DNA of 13,218 nucleotides from a bacterium (Candidatus Howlettbacteria) CG_4_10_14_0_8_um_filter_40_9 (lineage in GTDB: Bacteria > Patescibacteriota > CPR2 > UBA1875 > GCA-2785325): assembly GCA_002785325.1 (NCBI GenBank), contig PFMH01000044.1:1-13218 (forward strand), read 5' to 3'. The position numbers were made by a program, and so were the translations under genes. The notes beneath the pieces were generated by a model, which was not told where the DNA came from, made no database searches, and saw only the letters and a program-made list of their open reading frames with translations. This document shows positions 1-6,477 of the stretch, piece after piece; within the stretch, counting starts at the first letter, position 1, and the number at the start of each line of letters is the position of its first letter.

Positions 1-2775
1 TCCTCCTCCTCCGTACCTACCGCCCCCACCACCACCGGCAACAACAAGGGCTTCAACATTTCCACTTCCAGCAGTTACCTGAAATGTTCCACTAGAGGCA
101 AACGAATGCATCTTGTATCCTCCAAAAGTTGTTATCGTCCCACCTGTAGCCGTGATAGCAGCGTCACTGCTTATATATGCTGTTTGAGCTGCACCGTCTG
201 AAGCATATTCCATGAAATCAAGTTCGGTTCTGCCATCAAGATATCCAGAGTAAAGTCCGATATTATCTTTTGCTCTTACTCTGTAAAAATATTTTGTATT
301 TGGAGAAACAGAATTGTCCGTACAATAAATTTGTGCAACAACGCCAGAGCACCCACCGCTTGCAACATTTGTCCACGCTCCGGGAGTGCCACTTGCGTCT
401 GGTGCCCTTTGAACCTCGTAGCCCGCAAGACCCGATTCAGTATCAGTAGAAGCCGTCCACGAAAGATCAAGCGAATTTGAAGCTACTGAACTTATAGCAA
501 GATTTGTTGGATTCGTCGGCGCCGTCACATCGTAAGTATACGATATCGCAAGGGCCGACATGACTGGGGTGTCTGCGTCGTCAGCAGTTGATAGCGTCGC
601 TTTTACGATTATATTGTCATAAATATCCACCGAAACACCGGACATATCTACGGGTGAAGCGTCAAAACCGGTGCTGTTTCCAGGGAGTACTCCGTCAGGG
701 ATCAATGTTGATCCATCCGATTGATAAACTTTGTATTTTACATCCGTATTCGTCGGCTCGCTATCGGTAAATGTCATCTGGACCCAATTGCCATAAAGAC
801 CGGTAGCCGTTATCTGGTCTGAAGTCCAGACACCCGGGGAAAGGTAAACTCCGCCAGAAGAAAGCTCTTCAGAGCCGAAGGAGAGGGTGGGTTCGTTGGC
901 GGTATATTTTCTTACGACGAGATTATCTATATATACATTGCCTCCCTGATAGTGAGTAAAACCAATTTTTAAAGGGGTCTCGCTAGAATAAGAGGAATCA
1001 TACATAGTAGACCATGAACCGTTGTTCGCACTTAAAAGGGTGGTCGCCCCACCTGATGGTTTTAGAATTTGTCTCACAGTGTAGTTAGTGTTTGCTGCAA
1101 AATTACCTACTAGCCCTCTGCCAGACCCATCCTCATACATATAAAATTCAGCGCTACCTCCGACAGCCTTTCTTGGGTAAAAAGCATAGATAAAATTAGA
1201 ATAGTTGGTGCCAGCCGTAGCATCCTTCCACATGAGCATAGAAGTATCTTGATAAGAAGCGCCTGTCGCTAAAGTGGATCTATAATTTGCTTGCGCAACA
1301 AGCCCCTCTCTCGCGAAACTGGTATTTGAATGCAGGGTTGTTTGACCCCAGACCGCAGTTCCGTCAGTAAATATAAGTTCACCGTTTTGCGAAATATATC
1401 CACCGACGTCGGTTTCTACCCACTTTGAAGCATTTATAGTAGTCCCTGAAAAATCATCTTGAAAAACATATATATTATCCTTATTCTCCGGCGGAGCTCC
1501 AGCCGAATTATTATCATAATACATATAATAACTATGACTCCCTGTAGCTTCGGAATTCGAGCTCGCCGATATCGCCGACTGCGTCTTAAACCATATCTGG
1601 CTTTTCCCAGTGCCATCTACAGCAATTACTTTCCCTTCAGTATAATACGGACTGCCGTTCAAGGTGCCGTTGTTTGCGTTGCCTGAACTATCCCCTGCAT
1701 CATTATCCAAATGCCAAAGGCCCTTGGTATTTGAGTCTGGGGTAAATGGGGTGTGTTGAGGAGTAAAATTTGCGGTATAACGAACGCTATTTGAAACACG
1801 AACATCATCTACCTGACCAAGAAAATAAGAATTGTTATAATCTTTACCAATTTTAGCGCTAATTGCATTTGTAGTAAGATTGGCAAAAGTAAAAGAACCG
1901 TCGGCTTGGCCATCAACATAAAAATAACCACCAGCACTACTTCCTCTTACAACGACATGATGCCAGTTGTTATCATTTAAAGCGGTATTACTGGCTTTCC
2001 ATCCCATACTCGGGGAATAAAAACCCAGACGACCATTGTATTTATTACTGTACTCAAAAGTATAACCATTATATGAACCGCCTGATTCAAGTTTATCGAA
2101 AATACCACCCCTCTGAGTGGAACTGGTTTTTATCCATGCTTCGATTGTAAATGCGGTTGTCAAATTTAGACTGCTATTTAATCCTACATCAACATACTGG
2201 CTACTCCCATTGAGATTTGCACCCTGCCCCTTCACGATATCCCTGTCAAGCTCGGTAAGTGCGCCCGTAGATCTGTTTTTGGCGACGGTACGAAGATCGG
2301 AAAGATCATTGTTTACACTTCCAGCCGCTCGTAGTGTTTCCATGTCTATATCAGCTTTTGCTGAGTAGCCAGAAGCTACGGCGTCTGTAGTATTCACAGT
2401 CGCAAGCTGTCTTTTTCCGTAAGCCGTATTCCACCAATTTTGCTTTAGCTTAACATTTCCTCCGGAGGTATCGATATTTGCATCACCGGAACCATTAACC
2501 CCAGCGCCAAAATCCCAAGATCCATTGGCAGCCAGTGTCTGTTGCGGAAGTCCTACCAAACTTAAAAGCGTTAGTGAAATATATAATGCCAACACAGACA
2601 CGTGAACATGCTTATGATACTTATGATTGTGCCATCTGTGGTACCAGTTTATATTTCTACGCAAAAAATTATGAGGACGGACGAGTTTCAATCGGATATG
2701 AAAAGTAATCAGAATGAATTTTCTGAATACATTGACTATAATTTTTCCTATTTTTCCAAACCCTCTCGTAGTCAT
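1..2775 (-). CDS. Very long exported LamG / DUF2341-like / FN3 / glycine-rich surface protein, C-terminus outside the window
   Basis: The frame is open without a stop from the ATG at 2775 to base 1 (925 codons), so the gene continues past the left edge. An in-frame TAG lies 12 codons upstream and no other start codon intervenes. Residues 1-58 are a basic, unusually long n-region ending in a His/Trp/Tyr-rich stretch (44-58). A hydrophobic helix follows (59-76), then a possible signal peptidase site near LAA (81-83). Next come a LamG/concanavalin-like domain (about 183-330, ending VDDVRVSN), a short DUF2341-like segment (about 390-430: WFKT, then YYMYYDN), and a second beta-sandwich region starting at FQDDFSG (about 435-620). 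A spacer (about 627-750) leads to an FN3 domain (about 750-843, with LDLSW and KYFYRVRAKD), and a glycine-rich tract begins at about 908. The family is typical of extracellular or cell-surface adhesin-like proteins, and carbohydrate or cell binding is inference. There is no Shine-Dalgarno sequence. The ligand is unknown. Confidence 0.88.
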   Translation of the reverse strand, partial: MTTRGFGKIGKIIVNVFRKFILITFHIRLKLVRPHNFLRRNINWYHRWHNHKYHKHVHVSVLALYISLTLLSLVGLPQQTLAANGSWDFGAGVNGSGDANIDTSGGNVKLKQNWWNTAYGKRQLATVNTTDAVASGYSAKADIDMETLRAAGSVNNDLSDLRTVAKNRSTGALTELDRDIVKGQGANLNGSSQYVDVGLNSSLNLTTAFTIEAWIKTSSTQRGGIFDKLESGGSYNGYTFEYSNKYNGRLGFYSPSMGWKASNTALNDNNWHHVVVRGSSAGGYFYVDGQADGSFTFANLTTNAISAKIGKDYNNSYFLGQVDDVRVSNSVRYTANFTPQHTPFTPDSNTKGLWHLDNDAGDSSGNANNGTLNGSPYYTEGKVIAVDGTGKSQIWFKTQSAISASSNSEATGSHSYYMYYDNNSAGAPPENKDNIYVFQDDFSGTTINASKWVETDVGGYISQNGELIFTDGTAVWGQTTLHSNTSFAREGLVAQANYRSTLATGASYQDTSMLMWKDATAGTNYSNFIYAFYPRKAVGGSAEFYMYEDGSGRGLVGNFAANTNYTVRQILKPSGGATTLLSANNGSWSTMYDSSYSSETPLKIGFTHYQGGNVYIDNLVVRKYTANEPTLSFGSEELSSGGVYLSPGVWTSDQITATGLYGNWVQMTFTDSEPTNTDVKYKVYQSDGSTLIPDGVLPGNSTGFDASPVDMSGVSVDIYDNIIVKATLSTADDADTPVMSALAISYTYDVTAPTNPTNLAISSVASNSLDLSWTASTDTESGLAGYEVQRAPDASGTPGAWTNVASGGCSGVVAQIYCTDNSVSPNTKYFYRVRAKDNIGLYSGYLDGRTELDFMEYASDGAAQTAYISSDAAITATGGTITTFGGYKMHSFASSGTFQVTAGSGNVEALVVAGGGGGGRYGGGG

Positions 2776-2857
2776 TAAAAAGTTATTAAATAAAGATGAA
2801 GGAGACTAAATAATAAGACTCGATAGAAACAAAACTAGTACTTATAGTATATAAATT

Positions 2858-2886
2858 ATTATACTTAAGCGCAAGCAAAAAAGCAA
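2858..2886 (-). promoter_or_regulatory. Predicted sigma-70-type promoter of the LamG gene
   Basis: Read on the minus strand, TTGCTT (2886-2881) is separated by exactly 17 bases from a perfect TATAAT (2863-2858). The predicted +1 lies near 2851, giving a leader of about 75 bases with no visible Shine-Dalgarno sequence before the ATG at 2775. The -35 box overlaps a 14-bp AT-rich palindrome (2883-2896) just downstream of the transposase gene. Confidence 0.6.
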
Positions 2887-2896
2887 AAATTTTTGC
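2883..2896. repeat. 14-bp perfect palindrome, possible transposase terminator
   Basis: GCAAAAATTTTTGC is a perfect palindrome at 2883-2896. On the minus strand it follows the REP hairpin after the RAYT stop codon and is itself followed by TTTTTTG, so the REP plus palindrome plus T-run may terminate the transposase transcript. The stem is AT-rich and weak, and the same bases hold the -35 of the next gene, so a promoter element is the alternative. Confidence 0.35.
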
Positions 2897-2913
2897 AAGG
2901 TTCCGTACCTTGT
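2896..2913. repeat. REP-like palindrome, copy 1 (left flank of the RAYT)
   Basis: Arms CAAGGT and ACCTTG enclose a 5-base loop, TCCGT on the + strand. This is the same unit as at 3126-3144 and, in opposite orientation with one loop change, at 3607-3625. It lies 7 bases past the RAYT stop codon. Short palindromes beside a RAYT gene are the recognised substrate type of these Y1 enzymes. Confidence 0.75.
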
Positions 2914-2920
2914 AAGCTAA

Positions 2921-3592
2921 TTAATCTTCCAACGTTAGCCCTTCCAGTATTTTCTCTGTGTCATGGATATAATCTTCTACAAATATCCGATAGTTATCGC
3001 TACTGACCATGCCATCGTTCTTGTTTTGTTCAAAGTAATCTAATATAAGTTCTGGCTTCACCCATTTCGTATTTCTTGTCCTCAGATATTCTTGATAGCT
3101 CGAAAATTCATACTCCTTTAATTTTACAAGGTTCCGTACCTTGTTAGGATTAAGGTGAATGTATCGAGATAGATGGAGAAGATAATTATCATTTTTCACT
3201 AGAACAGCCTTAAATCTGCCCTGAAAGAGTCCTCCCGTTCTTTCATACCGATCATTAAAGTACATGCTATAGCTGATAATCAGTGCGCTTATAAACTCCG
3301 ATAAATCTCTTCCCCCTTTCTGTTTAATCAGTAGATGAAAATGATTTGGCATAAGGCAATAAGCAAGCAAATCTATTTTTCCAAAAAAATTTTTCCTTAC
3401 AAACAGACGACCATTAAAATTAGAGCTCTTCTTTTCTGGATCGTCCTCAGGGATCAAGTATTGCTTGAGAAAATAGAGAAAGGTTTTATAGTCTCGGTCA
3501 TCCATAAAAATATCACGCTTCTCTACGCCACGATTATAAACATGATAAATCCCGTTTTCTATATATTCCCTTTTTGTATTTCTTGCTGGCAT
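2921..3592 (-). CDS. REP-associated tyrosine transposase (RAYT, Y1/IS200-like)
   Basis: This 223-residue single-strand DNA transposase belongs to the Y1_Tnp superfamily. Members nick and rejoin single-stranded DNA through a 5'-phosphotyrosine and act on short palindromic REP sequences. Visible hallmarks are the N-terminal YHVYNRG (16-22) and the HUH metal motif MPNHFHLLI (His84, His86). SYSMYFNDRYERTGGLFQGRF (107-127) follows, carrying candidate catalytic tyrosines Tyr108 and Tyr111, and then YIHLNP (144-149). It looks intact and of normal length. It has no Shine-Dalgarno sequence, and its predicted promoter puts +1 on the ATG. Inverted REP-like palindromes flank it, and a third copy encodes residues 150-156, where relatives usually carry an NPVRAGLV-type motif. 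RAYTs are usually single-copy, domesticated chromosomal genes rather than active insertion sequences. That it acts on these REPs is inference. Confidence 0.93.
   Translation of the reverse strand: MPARNTKREYIENGIYHVYNRGVEKRDIFMDDRDYKTFLYFLKQYLIPEDDPEKKSSNFNGRLFVRKNFFGKIDLLAYCLMPNHFHLLIKQKGGRDLSEFISALIISYSMYFNDRYERTGGLFQGRFKAVLVKNDNYLLHLSRYIHLNPNKVRNLVKLKEYEFSSYQEYLRTRNTKWVKPELILDYFEQNKNDGMVSSDNYRIFVEDYIHDTEKILEGLTLED
3126..3144. repeat. REP-like palindrome, copy 2, inside the RAYT coding sequence
   Basis: ACAAGGTTCCGTACCTTGT has 7-base arms (ACAAGGT/ACCTTGT) and a 5-base loop. It matches copy 1 exactly over their shared 18 bases and has the same orientation. Read on the minus strand in the RAYT frame it encodes residues 150-156 (NKVRNLV), just after YIHLNP, without disturbing the frame. 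Confidence 0.8.
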
Positions 3593-3598
3593 AGAACT

Positions 3599-3628
3599 AG
3601 TATATTACAAGGTACGAAACCTTGTAAA
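3599..3628 (-). promoter_or_regulatory. Predicted RAYT promoter with the REP palindrome as its spacer
   Basis: On the minus strand TTTACA (3628-3623), an 18-base spacer and TATACT (3604-3599) form a good sigma-70-like promoter. The spacer and part of the -35 are REP copy 3. The predicted +1 falls near 3592, the A of the transposase ATG, so the transcript would be leaderless. Confidence 0.5.
3607..3625. repeat. REP-like palindrome, copy 3 (right flank of the RAYT, inverted)
   Basis: ACAAGGTACGAAACCTTGT is the reverse complement of copy 2 apart from one loop base (GAA in place of GGA). It sits between the ppsA stop codon (3630) and the RAYT start (3592). Copies 1 and 3 therefore bracket the gene in inverted orientation, a REPIN/BIME-like arrangement. 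It is also the first hairpin after the ppsA stop, but no T-run follows, so it is a poor terminator. Confidence 0.78.
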
Positions 3629-3629
3629 G

Positions 3630-6110
3630 TTATTCAGCAGTCTTGTTACTTAAGTCTACTTTTTTCTCCAGTTCACTCAACTCTTCCTTCACTTCTGATA
3701 ATTCTTTGAGAAGTAATTTTTCCTCGACGCTGGCTACTAATCTTCGTGTGCTGTCGATCATGTCTGGAGTAACGGAGATAGAGTTTATACCGTACTTCAC
3801 CAACATCTCGCTGACTTCAGGGTACACACTCGGCGCTTGCCCGCAGATAGAGGTCGTCACATTGTACTTTCGACAAACTTCGATCACGTGTTTAATGCAT
3901 TCCTGCACCGCCTCGTTTCTCTCATCAAAAAGTTCAGCCAAAACTTGATTGTCTCTGTCTAGTCCCAGAACTAGTTGTGTCAGGTCGTTCGAACCGATCG
4001 AGATGCCGTGGATCCCCATCTGACAATATTTTTCAATGAGGAAAAAGGCGCTCGGCACTTCGACCATTATCCAAAACTTGAATTCCTTATCGTAAAGCAG
4101 TTCTGATTTTTCGGTAAGTGCTTTGACCTCCGCAAATTCTTCCACCGTTCGCACAAACGGGATCATCAGGTGGAGGTTGTTATAGTTTTGTCGTACTCGT
4201 TTTATAGCTTCGAGTTCCAGCGCGTAAAGATCCGGCTCTTTCATATATCGGAAACAACCGCGATAACCGATCATGGGGTTGTCTTCGTCTTTTTCGAATT
4301 CGGCGCCGCCTTCAAGCCCCTTGTATTCGTTAGTTTTGAAGTCAGTCGCCCTATAAACAACTGGTCGAGGATAAAACGCAGAAGCAAACTGTTCCATAGC
4401 ATCGGCTAATTTTTTAACGAATTCTTCGCTTTTTCCTTCTTTTATAAAAAGTCGCGGGTGTTTGCCCATGTTGGCGATGATGAATTCCGCCCGAAGCAGT
4501 CCCACCCCGTCGACATTCTGCTGGGCGATCTTCGAAACCAACTCCGGCTCTCCTAAAATAACGTAAATTTTGGTCGCGGTAACGGGAGCAGCCTGTTGGA
4601 CAGAAGTATTTTGTCCGCCTTCTTTGTTTTCTGTTTGTTGTTTATTGTTATCTGCTATCTGACCTTCATACACCACTCCTTTTGCTCCATCAACCGTGAT
4701 AACTTGTCCGTTTTTGAGATCTTTTGTCGCCGTCGCTGTTCCTACAACGCAAGGGATACCGAGTTCTCTCGAGACGATTGCTGCATGACAAGTTCTCCCA
4801 CCAAGGTCGGTAACGATCGCTGTCGCTCTCTTCATGGCAGGGACATAGTCTGGCGTTGTCATTTCCGTTACTAAAACATCACCATCAAGAATCTTATCAA
4901 TCTCTTTTGGCGAATGAATGATTTTGACCGTTCCCGAAGCCATCCCGATGCTCGCCGCTCCGCCTTTTAGTAAGACCTTAGCGTCGCTAATGCTTGTCGT
5001 TTGTCTTTGGTCATTTGTCATTGGCTGTCCAGTTGTCATTCTGGCTTGACCAGAATCTGATTCTGGCGTCCCTTTGGTCCCCAGAATGACAGGGTCTACC
5101 ACCGCGCTGCCAAGGGTCGTCACTGGTCGCGACTGCACCATATAAACTTTCCCTTTTTCTATCGCCCACTCCGTGTCCTGCGGCTTGCCGTAATGCTCTT
5201 CGAGCTTTAAGGCAATTTTTGCCAATTGATTTATCTCATCATCTGAAATCTTTTGTTTTCCTTGCTCTTCTTCTGGTATCGGGATCCCCGATTTTGCCAG
5301 ATCATTCAGATCATCAGTGTCGGAAGCCCCCGACTCTCGACTGAGTTTCCACGTTTGGGTATTAATTTCCTTATCTGAAACCTCTAATGTTTTTTTATCA
5401 ACAAGGTATCGATCCGGTGTCTGCGCTCCGAGCACTACCACTTCGCCCAGTCCGTAAGCCGCTTCTATCGATATATGTTCTAGATCATTATTTGTCGGAT
5501 CAACCGTAAACATTACTCCGGCTTTGTCGCTGTTCACCATTTTCTGAATCGGAACAGCGATACCGACATCGAGCTGGTCATACCCTTTTTCCGCTCGGTA
5601 ATAGATCGCTCGAGCGCCAAAAAGAGAAGCGTAGCATCTCTGAACCGCATGAACTATTTCTTCGTCGCCGATAACATTTAAGTATGTTGCCTGTTGGCCG
5701 GCAAATGAGTCCTCAGCGCCGTCTTCGGATGTCGCCGAGCTTCTGACCGCCACGTAAAGTTTTTCTGATTTTGTGACCGCCTTTAAAGTATGATAATTTT
5801 CGATAATTTCTTTCTTTATCTCTCCGACCATCTCGGCATCAGTAAGCATTTTCTGGATTTTCTCCGCTCTGTCCTGCAGATCTTTTGAGTTCTCCATGTC
5901 GAGACCATCAAGAGTTTTTACGATATCGTCTTTTAGTCCCGATTTTTCTAAAAACTTGAAATAAGCGCCTGCCGTTACGATATATCCGTTCGGTACCGGA
6001 AGACCGGCATTAAACATCTCTCCGAGGTTTCCCCCTTTTCCGCCGACGATCGCGGTATCGTCTTTCCCGACTTCTTTGAACCAAAGTATATTTTTTTGTG
6101 CGTCTGCCAT
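3630..6110 (-). CDS. ppsA: Phosphoenolpyruvate synthase (pyruvate, water dikinase)
   Basis: It converts pyruvate, ATP and water to PEP, AMP and phosphate in the cytoplasm, the entry step to gluconeogenesis (possibly run in reverse in fermenters). The domain order is diagnostic. An N-terminal ATP-grasp domain comes first (GGKGGNLGEM at 23-32, VRSSATSEDG at 122-131, QSRPVTT at 326-332). The swivelling phosphohistidine domain follows, with GGRTCHAAI and His442 (His421 in E. coli). Last is the PEP/pyruvate TIM barrel (GSNDLTQL at 706-713, ICGQAPS with Cys756 as acid/base). At 826 residues it is longer than the usual 790 or so, because of an insert at about 340-375, a Gln/Asn-rich linker at about 484-511, and a charged coiled-coil-like tail (796-826). 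AAGGAGG lies 7 bases before the ATG. Rifampin phosphotransferase is excluded because there the His domain is C-terminal. Upstream lie a possible leader peptide and hairpin. Confidence 0.96.
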   Translation of the reverse strand: MADAQKNILWFKEVGKDDTAIVGGKGGNLGEMFNAGLPVPNGYIVTAGAYFKFLEKSGLKDDIVKTLDGLDMENSKDLQDRAEKIQKMLTDAEMVGEIKKEIIENYHTLKAVTKSEKLYVAVRSSATSEDGAEDSFAGQQATYLNVIGDEEIVHAVQRCYASLFGARAIYYRAEKGYDQLDVGIAVPIQKMVNSDKAGVMFTVDPTNNDLEHISIEAAYGLGEVVVLGAQTPDRYLVDKKTLEVSDKEINTQTWKLSRESGASDTDDLNDLAKSGIPIPEEEQGKQKISDDEINQLAKIALKLEEHYGKPQDTEWAIEKGKVYMVQSRPVTTLGSAVVDPVILGTKGTPESDSGQARMTTGQPMTNDQRQTTSISDAKVLLKGGAASIGMASGTVKIIHSPKEIDKILDGDVLVTEMTTPDYVPAMKRATAIVTDLGGRTCHAAIVSRELGIPCVVGTATATKDLKNGQVITVDGAKGVVYEGQIADNNKQQTENKEGGQNTSVQQAAPVTATKIYVILGEPELVSKIAQQNVDGVGLLRAEFIIANMGKHPRLFIKEGKSEEFVKKLADAMEQFASAFYPRPVVYRATDFKTNEYKGLEGGAEFEKDEDNPMIGYRGCFRYMKEPDLYALELEAIKRVRQNYNNLHLMIPFVRTVEEFAEVKALTEKSELLYDKEFKFWIMVEVPSAFFLIEKYCQMGIHGISIGSNDLTQLVLGLDRDNQVLAELFDERNEAVQECIKHVIEVCRKYNVTTSICGQAPSVYPEVSEMLVKYGINSISVTPDMIDSTRRLVASVEEKLLLKELSEVKEELSELEKKVDLSNKTAE
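5034..5091. repeat. Palindromic repeat element inserted in frame in ppsA
   Basis: The 58-bp segment has 11-bp perfect terminal inverted repeats (TGTCATTCTGG / CCAGAATGACA) and an internal CCAGAATCTGATTCTGG dyad. It encodes residues 340-359 of PpsA, in the joint between the ATP-grasp and phosphohistidine domains. Next to it (about 4985-5033) lies a degenerate TTTGTC/TTGGTCA repeat encoding a Thr/Gln-rich stretch to about residue 375. Both look like intergenic-type repeats accommodated as linker. His442 lies 21 residues later than in the E. coli enzyme, consistent with an insertion of about 20 residues before it. Confidence 0.7.
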
Positions 6111-6134
6111 AGAACTCCCTCCTTTATTGATTAA

Positions 6135-6260
6135 TTATATTCTAACCAATTTCAAACATAAAAAGAAGTATAAAAAAATGAGCAAACAAAATGGGGCGAT
6201 TCCTCCAATCCGAAGATCAGAGTAGTCGCCCCGAAGGAAGAAACAGGCGTTTCTTTGCAT
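6135..6260 (-). CDS. Possible 41-residue leader peptide upstream of ppsA
   Basis: A short frame begins at the ATG at 6260 behind a strong Shine-Dalgarno sequence (AAAGGAGGTACT before the ATG) and ends with TAA at 6135, 24 bases before ppsA. The peptide is MQRNACFFLRGDYSDLRIGG (1-20) followed by a hydrophobic, Phe/Leu/Cys-rich segment (21-39). Its middle codons form the 40-base hairpin at 6193-6232, so ribosome movement here would compete with folding. That is the layout of a leader peptide or attenuator. It may instead encode a small membrane protein, or be spurious: a TATAAT at 6134-6139 overlaps its end and could serve a ppsA promoter. I recognise no homologue. Confidence 0.4.
   Translation of the reverse strand: MQRNACFFLRGDYSDLRIGGIAPFCLLIFLYFFLCLKLVRI
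6193..6232 (-). promoter_or_regulatory. UUCG-capped hairpin with T-rich tail in the ppsA leader (candidate attenuator)
   Basis: Read on the minus strand, GGGGCGA pairs with TCGCCCC. After a 3x3 internal loop, CTCTGATC pairs with GATTGGAG (two G-U pairs) around a TTCG loop closed by C-G, the very stable cUUCGg form. The next bases are ATTTTGTTTGCTCATTTTTTT, an interrupted T-rich tract. This suggests an intrinsic terminator facing ppsA about 80 bases upstream of its start, or a structured regulatory RNA element. On the + strand no T-run follows, so it would act only on minus-strand transcripts. Confidence 0.5.
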
Positions 6261-6272
6261 AGTACCTCCTTT

Positions 6273-6297
6273 CTAAAATATTGCTCTAATATTTTAG
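6273..6297. promoter_or_regulatory. Perfect 10-bp dyad upstream of the ppsA leader
   Basis: CTAAAATATT, a 5-base spacer (GCTCT) and AATATTTTAG form a perfect inverted repeat ending 3 bases before the Shine-Dalgarno sequence of the leader ORF. It could be an operator for a dimeric regulator or an RNA hairpin that sequesters the leader ribosome site. I see no convincing promoter upstream of it on the minus strand. Confidence 0.5.
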
Positions 6298-6408
6298 CAG
6301 AAGTGTAACCCATGTATCTCACCCAAGACACTCCACCACCCTAAAGGAATATCCACTTCGTTCCGACATCTACAGAGTATTCCTGTCAGATATGTTTACC
6401 AGAAATCC

Positions 6409-6475
6409 GTATAGCTATTGGAGTTTTTGTATAGATACTTGACTTTTTGTATAGACTTTGCTATTATGTCTATAC
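6409..6475 (+). promoter_or_regulatory. Operator array: GTATAG direct repeats every 20 bp plus one inverted copy
   Basis: GTATAG occurs at 6409-6414, 6429-6434 and 6449-6454, exactly 20 bp apart (about two helical turns). CTATAC follows inverted at 6470-6475. The last two extend to a perfect 8-bp inverted repeat, GTATAGAC (6449-6456) and GTCTATAC (6468-6475), straddling the -10 box. The second and third direct copies share TTTTTGTATAGA. The position over the -35, -10 and start of the HTH-ATPase gene suggests autoregulation by its own HTH domain, which is inference. Confidence 0.65.
6439..6467 (+). promoter_or_regulatory. Strong promoter of the HTH-ATPase / STAS operon
   Basis: TTGACT (6439-6444), a 17-base spacer and TATTAT (6462-6467) make a near-consensus sigma-70 promoter. 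The expected +1 is about 6474, only 4 bases before the ATG at 6478, so the mRNA is predicted to be leaderless. This rules out translation starting at the upstream ATG at 6418, which lies 21 bases upstream of the -35. Confidence 0.72.
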
Positions 6476-6477
6476 AT

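Noticed and set aside
2896..3625. CRISPR array from the three short palindromic repeats
   Set aside because: There are only three copies, at irregular spacing of hundreds of bases and in mixed orientation, with a RAYT gene between; this is a REP arrangement.
3335..3709. 124-codon + strand frame over the RAYT and ppsA ends
   Set aside because: It is antisense to the RAYT, crosses REP copy 3, and has no ribosome site or recognisable domain.
6418..6477. N-terminal extension of the HTH-ATPase from an upstream ATG
   Set aside because: These 20 codons are the promoter and operator themselves (TTGACT-17-TATTAT); +1 falls after them, and the HTH domain starts only after residue 7 of the shorter form.
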